DNA of 16,488 nucleotides from positions 1 through 16,488 of the forward strand of contig CAZHSC010000075.1 in NCBI GenBank assembly GCA_964534995.1. Reading direction: 5' to 3'. Of this stretch, positions 9,152-16,488 are shown piece by piece. The stretch is from JAJTFW01 sp964534995 (lineage in GTDB: Bacteria; Bacteroidota; Bacteroidia; AKYH767-A; OLB10). A model generated the notes under the pieces. That model saw only the letters and a program-made list of their open reading frames with translations. It was not told the DNA's origin and searched no databases. Position 1 is the first letter of the stretch. Every line of letters starts with the position of its first letter. The position numbers were made by a program, and so were the translations under genes.

Positions 9152-10534
9152 TTACAAACTATTGAGGAAAGCAAGCAGCGCTGTCCGATCCGCTTTGTTT
9201 AAAAAGCGTACATATTCTTTAGAATTTTCAGCCTCTCCTCCGTGCCACATTACCGCTTCCAGCAAGGAACGGGCACGTCCGTCATGAAGAAAATTACTGT
9301 GTCCGTTCACCAGTTTTGTGAGGCCGATTCCCCATAGAGGCGGTGTCCGCCATTCTCTGCCTTCAGCCTGATAACTGGGACGGTTGTCGCTTAAGTCAGG
9401 GCCCATGTCGTGCAGCAACAAATCGGTATATGGCCGGATGATCAGGTTGGATCCTTCCGGAAAAGTGACATCTGTTTTAGTCCTGAAAGCAGGAATATGG
9501 CAACTGCTGCATTTCGCCTGCCTGAAAATATTTTCCCCCCTTTTTACTTCCGCATCCGTCACCTTTCTTCTGGCGGGTACTGCCAGCGTTTTCACATAAA
9601 ACACCACAGCGTCAAATACACTGTCGGGAACTTCCTTTTCATCGTTGAGTCCGTCATATTGCATCTGGCCCGTACTGTTTTCAGTGGGTATAACATAACT
9701 GGTGATACCCATATCTTCACGGTAGGCGCCTGCTACCTGTTGTATCAACGTAGGCGCTTCCGCTTTCCAGCCAAAACGCCCCAGACGGATTTTCTTTGAT
9801 TGTTCGTCCCAGGTATGATTGGCTTTTCCGCTGATGCCGTCATTGTTTTTATCCTGCACGTCTTCCAGCGCAAGTATGTTTTCATCGGAGATCATTTCTA
9901 AAAGGCCAAGGCCATGTACTGGCGGCGCTATTCTCGCTGACATCATCATCCCTGCGGGCAATGGAATGTATGCATTGTTCAGCTGCCATTGCGGATAACG
10001 TAAAGAGAGGCTGTCGCCATCGGTAAAATACACTGTTTTCTCAAACCAGGAAACGGACACTTTAGCTTCGGGTTGGTATCCGAAAACGGCTTTGTCCTGC
10101 AGTTGTTCGCCAAAACCCGGTACAGGATTGGGGCCGCCATGAGGCCCGGTACCCGGGATACTTATTCTCATCAGCATGCTCACGGTTGGTTCGTTAGCGA
10201 TTATGGGTTTACCGCGCCCATCGTTAATATGGCAGTTAAAACAGGAGTTGTTATTATAGATGGTACCGAGTCCAGGGAATTTGGGAGCCGGAGCGGAGAC
10301 GAAGGTAGATTCGAAATGCAGATCGCCCAACTCATGAAAGGCCATCCGTACAGCCGAAAGAAGCGGGAAGGCTTGTGAGAAGGCGCCCACGCCCTCTGAA
10401 AAAATGGTTTGATTGCCGGCTGTCAGACGTAAATCATAGTCATCAAAATCCCACTCATCTGCTTTATGACATGCCGCAATACTTCCAACAAGGATGGAAA
10501 GCAAAATGAACTTTATTTTTTGGCTATTGTACAT
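9152..10534 (-). CDS. Di-heme c-type cytochrome, DHOR/MauG-like, lipoprotein
   Basis: A 460-residue protein with a lipoprotein signal peptide (lipobox IAAC, Cys22) and two CxxCH heme c sites: C98-F-N-C-H102, in the family-typical context followed by NDGRGKP, and C342-S-S-C-H346. The motifs NFLHDGRARSLLEAVMWHGGEA (two parts: FLHDGRA at 415-421, then MWHGGEA) and LPAGMMMSARIAPPVHGLG fit the di-heme oxidoreductase family (DHOR, formerly DUF1111, sometimes called thiol oxidoreductase), which is related to MauG and bacterial cytochrome c peroxidases. Length is normal for the family. I expect a cell-envelope electron-transfer or peroxidase-like protein anchored by lipid; the true substrate is not known. 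It is the last gene of the four-gene operon, 34 bp behind the imelysin gene. DHOR and imelysin genes are neighbours in other bacteria too, which supports a shared role in iron handling. Confidence 0.92.
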   Translation of the reverse strand: MYNSQKIKFILLSILVGSIAACHKADEWDFDDYDLRLTAGNQTIFSEGVGAFSQAFPLLSAVRMAFHELGDLHFESTFVSAPAPKFPGLGTIYNNNSCFNCHINDGRGKPIIANEPTVSMLMRISIPGTGPHGGPNPVPGFGEQLQDKAVFGYQPEAKVSVSWFEKTVYFTDGDSLSLRYPQWQLNNAYIPLPAGMMMSARIAPPVHGLGLLEMISDENILALEDVQDKNNDGISGKANHTWDEQSKKIRLGRFGWKAEAPTLIQQVAGAYREDMGITSYVIPTENSTGQMQYDGLNDEKEVPDSVFDAVVFYVKTLAVPARRKVTDAEVKRGENIFRQAKCSSCHIPAFRTKTDVTFPEGSNLIIRPYTDLLLHDMGPDLSDNRPSYQAEGREWRTPPLWGIGLTKLVNGHSNFLHDGRARSLLEAVMWHGGEAENSKEYVRFLNKADRTALLAFLNSL

Positions 10535-10568
10535 GGATGATACGGAACCGGCTTCACCGGCTTTTTAT

Positions 10569-11651
10569 TTAATCTTCAACGGTAACCTGGATAAATGGCA
10601 GTAACTCATCCTCCAAGGTAGTTTTTAATACATTGATCTGATACATGACCTGCTGTACCTGCGCAGGCTGCGTGCTGATGGCTTCCCCGAAAGGAACGGT
10701 AATGCCATTAAAGGAATTGATGGCATTGTTTAAATCATTTACAATTTTATTGTGCAGGGAGAGGTTGTTTTTCCGGATGAAATCTTCAATGCCGTATCCG
10801 TTCTGCAGATAAAATCCCGAATAAACAAGTTGTACTCCCCGGATATTATTTGTGAAATCAGTGATAGAATTATCGCTGAAGGGCGATTCTTCCAGTGAAG
10901 GGTCGTTCGCCGAGAAGGGCTCATAGATTTTACCGTTGGCTACTTCATCGCAAATGCCAATCATTGCATTTACGATTTCTTCAAAGGCCGCTTGCTGACT
11001 GGTATATAGTCCAGTGCTGTTGCCTGCCTGTATGATTTCAAGGCCATAGTTGTTGGCGTGTGCCGGATCCCAGCTGATTCGCAACTGATTGGCTTTTTGC
11101 TTCAGGTCCGTAGCCAGGGCGGTGAGAAATTCCATTTCCCGCGGGGTAAATTGTGTATTGATTTTATTTCCGGATCCGCCCCAAAGTAAATATTCGGCAG
11201 GATGATAGCCTTTTAATTCATCCCCCAATGTCTGAATATAAGAGGTAGTAAAGGCGTTACTTGTAAGCAACAGTGAATCGAGCGAATTAAAATCAACCGG
11301 CCAGGTGTCCGTACCGGGATCTATATTTTCAGTTGACACAGGTCCGAATAAAAATGCTTCACTCTTTTCCCAAACCCCACGTACCTCTTTCCATGCGTTT
11401 TTTGCCGCATCAAGGTCAGCCTGCGATTGTGTGGACTCAAATTGCAGACAGGCACTGTGAAAGGCATTCATTTTCGCTTCCATATCCGCATAAACAGGGT
11501 AGGCCGTCACAAGACTGAAATCGCGGAGAATGAGTGTTTGCAGTTCTTTGTTGGTCAGGGATGTTTCCGTCGCCCCGTCATCATTTTTATTGCAGGCAAA
11601 TAAGAAAATTGAGGCCGCCAGCAGATAGTGGAAATATGTTTTCTTTTTCAT
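10569..11651 (-). CDS. Imelysin family (peptidase M75 / IrpA-like) lipoprotein
   Basis: A 360-residue, mostly alpha-helical protein with a lipoprotein signal peptide (lipobox LFAC, Cys20). The imelysin signature GxHxxExLLWG is present as GYHPAEYLLWG (148-158, with His150 and Glu153), and the preceding block AWKEVRGVWEKSEAFLFGP (86-104) followed by DTWPVD (115-120) is also typical of the family. Imelysin-like proteins (ICMP, IrpA, and the M75 domain of EfeO) are linked to iron uptake; the M75 peptidase label is historical, and protease activity is doubtful for most members. I infer a periplasm- or surface-exposed iron-binding lipoprotein. It lies 11 bp behind the Rieske gene and 34 bp ahead of the di-heme cytochrome gene in the same operon. 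The start at 11651 is chosen because it directly precedes the KKK-hydrophobic-Cys signal peptide. Confidence 0.9.
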   Translation of the reverse strand: MKKKTYFHYLLAASIFLFACNKNDDGATETSLTNKELQTLILRDFSLVTAYPVYADMEAKMNAFHSACLQFESTQSQADLDAAKNAWKEVRGVWEKSEAFLFGPVSTENIDPGTDTWPVDFNSLDSLLLTSNAFTTSYIQTLGDELKGYHPAEYLLWGGSGNKINTQFTPREMEFLTALATDLKQKANQLRISWDPAHANNYGLEIIQAGNSTGLYTSQQAAFEEIVNAMIGICDEVANGKIYEPFSANDPSLEESPFSDNSITDFTNNIRGVQLVYSGFYLQNGYGIEDFIRKNNLSLHNKIVNDLNNAINSFNGITVPFGEAISTQPAQVQQVMYQINVLKTTLEDELLPFIQVTVED

Positions 11652-11662
11652 GAAGAGTGTAA

Positions 11663-12088
11663 TTACAGATGTATGATAATTTGACTTTGTGTTGATGTTG
11701 TTTGGTATTGGATAAGCGGCCTGATGGCCGGACCGTTGGTTACTTCGCCGGACTCATTGAACCGGCTGCCATGTAAATTGCAGGTGAAGCCCTTTGATGT
11801 AGCTACCAAACCATTGTCATAATGTGTGCACTTCATTAAAGTTGCGCTGTATTCATCTTCCGATTTTTTACGTAGCAGTACGTCATAAGTACTATCCGGT
11901 GTACGTATGATTTTAAGCGTTTCTTCCGCGCTGAAAACAGATTTGGGTATCCGTATTACATTGTTTTCAACGCTCGCGGGATGTACCAAAATCTTTGAAC
12001 AGGAAGATATTATTGTTCCTGATAATCCGCATGCCGTAAGCAGGAGGCAGCTTTTATAGCTTTTTTGGATAAATGTTCTCCTGTCCAT
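11663..12088 (-). CDS. Rieske [2Fe-2S] lipoprotein with Tat-like signal
   Basis: A 141-residue protein. The N-terminus has a twin-arginine motif (DRRTFIQKS, residues 2-10), a hydrophobic stretch and a lipobox (ISSC, Cys30), so it is probably exported folded by Tat and then lipidated; that fits a cluster assembled in the cytoplasm. The cluster ligands are C87-T-H89 and C103-N-L-H106, followed by GSRFNESGEVTNGPAIRPL, the usual Rieske end (GSxF, GxVxxGPA). The ligand spacing (13 residues between H89 and C103) is short, and the two extra cysteines that form a disulfide in high-potential Rieske proteins are absent, which suggests a lower-potential cluster. The start codon directly abuts the stop codon of the porin gene (TAA then ATG), so translational coupling is likely. 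I infer an electron carrier working with the di-heme protein encoded further along the operon. Confidence 0.88.
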   Translation of the reverse strand: MDRRTFIQKSYKSCLLLTACGLSGTIISSCSKILVHPASVENNVIRIPKSVFSAEETLKIIRTPDSTYDVLLRKKSEDEYSATLMKCTHYDNGLVATSKGFTCNLHGSRFNESGEVTNGPAIRPLIQYQTTSTQSQIIIHL

Positions 12089-13300
12089 TTAAAAACTGTA
12101 GGCCATACCCGCCTGGTAAAAATTGTTTGTAGATTGATAAGCCGGAGCATTCGGACTTGTATTGAATAGCAAGGCGGGATTAGGTTCGCCGGTCTGCACA
12201 TGCTTCCAGTCGAATTTCAGGGCAATTCCTTTGGTGGGGAAGTAGGTGAATCCTGCAATCAGGTACTCCTGTTTGTATAAAGCATCACGTATCCCGTTTT
12301 CAGGTACGGTGGCCATGAGGTCCATTCCTTCATACCTGATAAATACCACCAGGTTTTTCTCTTTCCACTTAGTGGTTTGTAAAAGATTGTACCCGGCCTC
12401 TATGAGATATCCATACATAGTGGAAGGAGTATTGAGGGCAAACGCCGCGTTCAGTTTTGCGGCATCCGGAATGGTACAATAGGCACCAAGGGCTTTTACA
12501 CTTAACCCCGCGTGTTTATACATAATATTCATCTCGGTTAAACCTACAGGAGTGTTGAAACCTCCGGTATTCAGACGTAGGCTGTCGGCTGCTCTGGGAG
12601 TAACGCCTATGGAGCCACCATAATATCCGGAAGCCTGTATCCGGAAATTATGAATATAGTACAACAGCGAAGCGGTCACCGCCAGGTTGGAAGAACTGGC
12701 ATTGTTTCCTTCATAACGGGCTTTGCTTAAACCACTGCCCCCTTCCAGTTTTTCACCGTTAAGTCCATTGAAAATTCCCGCGCTCCAGTTGAGTCCTGAA
12801 ATCCGGTTGCTGTTGCCGTAATAACAGAATCCCAGTTCCCGCCAGGTGGAAGGAATCAGGGTTTGTTCCAGTATATGACGGTCATTGCCATTAAAAGTGA
12901 TTGGCAAATGATTTTCATTCATCAGACCGATTCTCGGAATTACCAACCCTCCCAGGAAATAATGATTTCTGTTCAGGTCAAATTTTATTACACATTGTTC
13001 CATCGCCACCTCACCACCATCTTTATCCACCCTGGCATCCGCTACTTCCAGTTCCGAAAAGAAGGTGATCCTGGGTGAAAAGCGGTACCCGACAAATAAT
13101 ACATTCCGGGTAAGGGTGCTGGTAGCCGTTTTATAATTTTCATCGTAACTATACTTTGCCTCGCCATAACCAGCAATAATTACGTTTTTTGTAGAAGGGT
13201 TGAGTCCTGCCGCTAATGAATCTTCTCTTGTAAGAAACTGAGCTTCAGAGTATAATGGAATTAGAATAAGGAATATCCAAAGGGCAATGCGTGTTCTCAT
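12089..13300 (-). CDS. OprO/OprP-like outer-membrane beta-barrel porin
   Basis: A 403-residue protein with a Sec signal peptide (hydrophobic core about 6-16, cleavage after SEA, mature start near Q21). The rest has alternating hydrophobic/polar strands and ends in an aromatic residue (YQAGMAYSF), as outer-membrane barrels recognised by the BAM complex do. The block with FFSELEVADARVDKDGGEVA, then a strand with LGGLVIPRIGLMNENHLP and IPSTWRELG resembles phosphate-selective porin O/P family proteins. It has no TonB plug domain, so it is a diffusion porin rather than a TonB-dependent receptor. First gene of the operon; a Fur-type palindrome lies 21 bp upstream of its start codon. The substrate is unknown: an iron chelate, heme precursor or anion would each fit the neighbours. 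Assignment to the porin family is by motif recognition. Confidence 0.82.
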   Translation of the reverse strand: MRTRIALWIFLILIPLYSEAQFLTREDSLAAGLNPSTKNVIIAGYGEAKYSYDENYKTATSTLTRNVLFVGYRFSPRITFFSELEVADARVDKDGGEVAMEQCVIKFDLNRNHYFLGGLVIPRIGLMNENHLPITFNGNDRHILEQTLIPSTWRELGFCYYGNSNRISGLNWSAGIFNGLNGEKLEGGSGLSKARYEGNNASSSNLAVTASLLYYIHNFRIQASGYYGGSIGVTPRAADSLRLNTGGFNTPVGLTEMNIMYKHAGLSVKALGAYCTIPDAAKLNAAFALNTPSTMYGYLIEAGYNLLQTTKWKEKNLVVFIRYEGMDLMATVPENGIRDALYKQEYLIAGFTYFPTKGIALKFDWKHVQTGEPNPALLFNTSPNAPAYQSTNNFYQAGMAYSF

Positions 13301-13314
13301 CCGGATTTTTTTTG

Positions 13315-13322
13315 CAAAAATA
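13315..13322 (-). promoter_or_regulatory. Candidate Bacteroidota -7 promoter element of the porin operon
   Basis: Read on the - strand this is TATTTTTG, a full match to the Bacteroidota -7 consensus TAnnTTTG. It lies 14 bp before the porin start codon and touches the Fur-type palindrome. A convincing -33 TTG is not visible at the usual distance; TTTACA a little over 20 bp upstream is the closest. The leader would be only about 8 nt, which is short, so the call is tentative. Confidence 0.4.
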
Positions 13323-13346
13323 TTATTTAGAATGATTCTAAATAAT
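13322..13346 (-). promoter_or_regulatory. Fur/PerR/Zur-type operator palindrome
   Basis: A perfect inverted repeat with 12-bp arms and a single central base: ATTATTTAGAAT, then G, then ATTCTAAATAAT on the + strand. Its centre reads TTAGAAT-G-ATTCTAA, the 7-1-7 form typical of Fur-superfamily boxes. It ends 21 bp before the porin start codon and overlaps the candidate -7 element by one base, so bound protein should block RNA polymerase. The operon content (imelysin, di-heme, Rieske) suggests Fur and iron, but PerR or Zur cannot be excluded by the sequence. Confidence 0.7.
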
Positions 13347-13989
13347 GTAAAAAGGTAATTTTTTACAAGATTGATTTATATCATGTGCTGACGCTTTTGG
13401 CGGATGTGCGAGCCGGCATTTAAACAGGCTGCACCGATGATATTTCAATTTCCTGCTTTTTATATGGAAATGTTTTTTAAAAAGTGAGTTGCAGTGGAAT
13501 AAGAATAACTATGAAATATATGTCATATATCAGATACGGAACAGGTTTTCTTAAGTATTATAAATAACACAATAAACAAGAGGTGTAAAGGGGGTAGATT
13601 ATGGGCGGATGTATTTACAGCTTGCCTCCGGCGCAGTGGATTCCTGCCATGCATTATTGTAATCAGGTGCTAGTTGTCAACAAAATTTATTAATTCAGGA
13701 ATTTACGAGTGGCAAACTGATTTAAGGCTTCTTCTGATACGGTAATGAAACAGTAAGATGCTGACGGGAACCGGGCTGAATGACCGGTAGGTACATCGCT
13801 TATTTTGAAGGTATGGGTGTTGTAGTTTTCCCCGTAGTCCCGATGATTTTATCAGGACTATCGTGTAGGATGCTGCGAAATATCCGGATTTTAATACTTA
13901 AAAAACAATAGGTTATATAAATTTCTCTGAACAGATTTTTTTCTTTTGAATGTTTTCACTAATTTACTGACTTAATAATTCCCCTTATT
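13347..13989. other. Gene-poor divergent spacer
   Basis: This spacer between the divergently transcribed porin operon and protease gene is mainly AT-rich, with a more GC-rich island at about 13690-13840. I found no gene I would call: only very short reading frames (18 and 30 codons from ATG on the + strand near 13511 and 13600). On the - strand, 13690-13848 is an open stretch of 52 codons ending in TAA with a natural-looking composition but no ATG start; it may be a decayed gene tail. An imperfect hairpin lies at 13835-13860. A weak -7-like TTCTTTTG occurs at 13941-13948 ahead of the protease gene. Confidence 0.6.
13835..13860. repeat. Imperfect inverted repeat (hairpin) in the spacer
   Basis: TAGTCC at 13835-13840 pairs with GGACTA at 13855-13860. 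After one C/A mismatch a further GAT/ATC pairing follows, leaving a 6-nt loop. It could be a copy of a dispersed intergenic palindrome or a weak transcript-end hairpin; there is no T-tract on either side and no gene ends beside it. Confidence 0.4.
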
Positions 13990-16488
13990 ATGCGGTTATC
14001 TCATCATGTGAATGGTTTATTGGTATGCCTGCTCATGACATGTTGTTCCTCCGTTTTTGCGCAGGATCGCAACCTGATCCAGATGTATCTGAACGAAGCA
14101 TTATTAAAACAAGGTTTCAGTACCCAGGATCTGGAATCATGGTCTGTCAGCAGCGGGTACACGGATCCGCTTTCCGGCCTGACCTATTGTTATATACAGC
14201 AGGAGTATAAATCCGTTCCTGTTTTTAATGCCATTCAACCGCTTGTCATTGCTAACGGCAAGGTATATGGGCTTAGGTCACCTTTTATTCAGTCACTGGC
14301 CACAAAAATCAACACAGTGCAGTCCTCCATCACCCCGCAGCAGGCAATACAGAATGCACTGCAGCATCTTGAATTGTCTGGCGTAAATCCGGGCCCGGCG
14401 GTGAAAAGCGAAAAGGAAGGAAGGAAACAGTATTTCCATTTGCCGGCGCTGACATCTTCGCCTGTAAGCGTGGAGTTAATGTATGTTCCTTCCAACAAGG
14501 GGGTAAAGCTGGCATGGAATGTAAACCTGGATCTTAAAAACGACGCGCATTGGTGGAATGTTCGTATTGATGCCACCAATGGACAATATCTGGAGAAAAA
14601 TGACTGGGTGGTTTCCTGTAATATTCACGAAGCCCATGATCACAGCATTCATGCGGCGGCACCGGCACCGCAACCATTTCCGCTGCCCGGTAGCGGAACG
14701 GCACAATATAATGCGCTACCGCTCCCCGTTGAAAGTCCGATACATGGTGCGTTTTCGCTCTTAAATGATCCTTCCGAGCCTGTGCCTTCCCCCTACGGTT
14801 GGCATGATACCAATGGCGCTGCCGGCGTTGAATATAATATTACAAGAGGAAATAACGTATATGCCTATGAAGACGCCAATAATGACAATCTTCCGGGCTA
14901 TTCACCCGACGGCGGCGCTTTGCAAACCTTTAATTTCCCTTTTCATCCCGACTCTTCCAATACCTATAACCGGAATGCTTCCCTGACCAATCTGTTTTAC
15001 ATGAATAATATGTTGCATGACATATTATATCAGCATGGGTTTACCGAAGTTGCCGGAAATTTTCAGAGCAATAATTATGGCAATGGAGGATTGGGCAATG
15101 ATTATGTAAATGCAGAGGGCATGGATGGCGGAGGTACCAATAATGCCAATTTTGCCACTCCTGATGACGGGAACAATCCCCGTATGCAAATGTACCTGTG
15201 GACCAACCCCAATTCCGGCACCTGTACGGCATCTCTCACAGTTAATGCTCCCGCCAACATTGCGGGTGCCAAATCCTTTGGCGTGGCTTCTTATAATCCT
15301 TCTACCGCTTTCAACATTACCGCCGATGTGGTATTGGCGCAGGATGGGGTAGGTACCAGTTCCGACGGTTGCAGCGCGTTTACCAATGCGGCAGCGATGT
15401 CAGGTAAGATCGCATTGATTGACCGCGGCACCTGCAGTTTTACCATTAAAACCCAGTTTGCACAGGACGCAGGCGCCGTTGGGGTCATAATCGTTAATAA
15501 CGTGAGCGGGTCTACCCCTCCTGCCATGGGCGGTACACCAACACAAACCATAACTATTCCCACATTGTCGGTTACGCAGGCTGAGGGCACATCCATGAAA
15601 ACAGAGTTGGCGAACTCCATTACGGTCAACGCTACCATTATTACCTGTCCTGCGCCTCCCATGCTGGACGGATCTTTTGACAACGGCATTGTAGCACACG
15701 AATATGGCCATGGGGTTTCCAACCGCCTCACCGGAGGACCGATGGCTTCCAGTTGCCTTACCAATGCCGAGCAGGGCGGGGAGGGATGGAGCGACTGGCT
15801 GGGACTTATTCTGACCATTGAACCCGGTGATTCGGGGGCTATGGGACGCGGAATAGGTACCTATGCGCTCGGTCAGCCTGTAACGGGATTGGGTATACGC
15901 AGATATCGTTATTCAACCAATATGTCGATTAACCCCCAAACCTACGCGGATCTGGCCACCAGTTCAGGCCCCCATCCCCGTGGTGAGATATGGTGTGACG
16001 CGATATGGGATATGACCTGGTTTCTGATTCGTGATTTCGGGTATAGCCCTAACCTTTATACAGGCACCGCCGGTAATAATATTGCCTTGCGCCTGGTGCT
16101 GGAAGGAATGAAGCTGCAACCCTGCAGTCCAGGATATATTGATGCCAGGAATGCCATACTCCTGGCGGATGACCTCCTTTACGGCAGCGCGCACCGTTGT
16201 CAGATATGGGAAGCTTTTGCACGCAGAGGCATGGGCTATTATGCTTCGCAGGGCAGTTCTAATGCTGTTGGCGACGAAGTGGTGGATTTTACCTATCCGC
16301 CCTTCTGCCTGAACCCTACATCGCCCCCTGATGCGTCCTTTACCGCCAATCAGACTACAGGCGTTTGTCCGGCCACGATTAACTTTACGGATAACTCAAC
16401 AGATACACCGCAGTCATGGCTATGGGATTTCGGCGATGGCACTACCTCTACTCAGCAAAATCCTGCCCATGTATTCAGCCAGCCGGGA
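13990..16488 (+). CDS. Secreted M36 fungalysin-like metalloprotease with PA and PKD domains (3' partial)
   Basis: The frame is open from the ATG at 13990 to the end of the window (833 codons), so the C-terminus is missing. A signal peptide ends in VFA-Q at residue 24/25. Residues about 25-200 resemble the FTP inhibitory propeptide. The catalytic region opens near 269 with YGWHDTNG and GNNVYAYEDAN, typical of M36. A protease-associated (PA) domain is inserted at about 416-543 (contains GKIALIDRGTCSF and AVGVIIVNN). The zinc motif HEYGH is at 570-574 (His570, Glu571, His574), and the third ligand is probably Glu598 in GEGWSDW, so the enzyme should be active. A PKD domain starts near 777 (WLWDFGDGTTS). 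I expect an extracellular Zn endopeptidase acting on protein substrates, probably ending in a T9SS sorting domain outside the window. Upstream lies a 689-bp spacer without a clear promoter. Confidence 0.95.
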   Translation, partial: MRLSHHVNGLLVCLLMTCCSSVFAQDRNLIQMYLNEALLKQGFSTQDLESWSVSSGYTDPLSGLTYCYIQQEYKSVPVFNAIQPLVIANGKVYGLRSPFIQSLATKINTVQSSITPQQAIQNALQHLELSGVNPGPAVKSEKEGRKQYFHLPALTSSPVSVELMYVPSNKGVKLAWNVNLDLKNDAHWWNVRIDATNGQYLEKNDWVVSCNIHEAHDHSIHAAAPAPQPFPLPGSGTAQYNALPLPVESPIHGAFSLLNDPSEPVPSPYGWHDTNGAAGVEYNITRGNNVYAYEDANNDNLPGYSPDGGALQTFNFPFHPDSSNTYNRNASLTNLFYMNNMLHDILYQHGFTEVAGNFQSNNYGNGGLGNDYVNAEGMDGGGTNNANFATPDDGNNPRMQMYLWTNPNSGTCTASLTVNAPANIAGAKSFGVASYNPSTAFNITADVVLAQDGVGTSSDGCSAFTNAAAMSGKIALIDRGTCSFTIKTQFAQDAGAVGVIIVNNVSGSTPPAMGGTPTQTITIPTLSVTQAEGTSMKTELANSITVNATIITCPAPPMLDGSFDNGIVAHEYGHGVSNRLTGGPMASSCLTNAEQGGEGWSDWLGLILTIEPGDSGAMGRGIGTYALGQPVTGLGIRRYRYSTNMSINPQTYADLATSSGPHPRGEIWCDAIWDMTWFLIRDFGYSPNLYTGTAGNNIALRLVLEGMKLQPCSPGYIDARNAILLADDLLYGSAHRCQIWEAFARRGMGYYASQGSSNAVGDEVVDFTYPPFCLNPTSPPDASFTANQTTGVCPATINFTDNSTDTPQSWLWDFGDGTTSTQQNPAHVFSQPG

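Noticed and set aside
9410..9799. 129-codon + strand open frame opposite the di-heme cytochrome gene
   Set aside because: The - strand has complete heme motifs and a signal peptide; the + frame shows no domain.
10540..10568. CCGG-containing hairpin between the imelysin and di-heme genes as an internal terminator
   Set aside because: Only a 4-bp self-complementary pairing, with no T-tract in the direction of transcription.
13511..13567. 18-codon ORF in the spacer (MKYMSYIRYG start)
   Set aside because: Too short, AT-rich, with no ribosome-binding or family support.
15291..15818. 175-codon - strand open frame opposite the protease gene
   Set aside because: The + strand frame there carries the PA domain and the zinc motif; the opposite frame is a by-product of codon bias.

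Overview
The window looks like a chromosomal stretch from a member of the Bacteroidota, probably of the Chitinophagales/Sphingobacteriales type. The evidence is two very large secreted proteins with C-terminal type IX secretion (T9SS type A) sorting domains, PKD-like and MopE-type metal-binding repeats, parallel beta-helix domains, a fungalysin-family (M36) protease with a PKD domain, and several lipoproteins. There are no rRNA or tRNA genes, CRISPR arrays, insertion sequences or integrases that I can support. Species cannot be named from the sequence.

Left part (1-9013, + strand): the 3' part of a secreted repeat protein (two MopE repeats, four PKD-like domains, T9SS sorting domain) ends in a strong hairpin. 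It is followed by a 2362-residue giant with two beta-helix modules, Ig/Fn3-like domains, three MopE repeats and the same four-PKD plus sorting-domain tail. The tails of the two genes are clearly paralogous. The giant gene ends at a textbook hairpin/T-tract terminator.

Middle part (9152-13300, - strand): a compact four-gene operon, in transcription order an OprO/OprP-like outer-membrane porin, a Tat-type Rieske iron-sulfur lipoprotein, an imelysin-family (M75) lipoprotein and a di-heme MauG/DHOR-like c-type cytochrome lipoprotein. Gaps are 0, 11 and 34 bp. Directly upstream is a perfect 12-1-12 palindrome with a TTAGAAT-G-ATTCTAA core. It has the 7-1-7 form expected of a Fur/PerR/Zur-family operator and overlaps a good Bacteroidota -7 element. 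I infer an iron- (or peroxide/metal-) controlled cell-envelope system in which the porin admits a substrate, imelysin binds iron and the Rieske and di-heme proteins do electron transfer. This is the most interesting part of the window.

Right part (13301-16488): a 689-bp gene-poor spacer with one imperfect hairpin and a possible coding relic, then the first 833 codons of a secreted M36 fungalysin-like metalloprotease (signal peptide, FTP propeptide, catalytic domain with inserted PA domain, HEYGH and EGWSD motifs, PKD domain). Its 3' end lies beyond the window.
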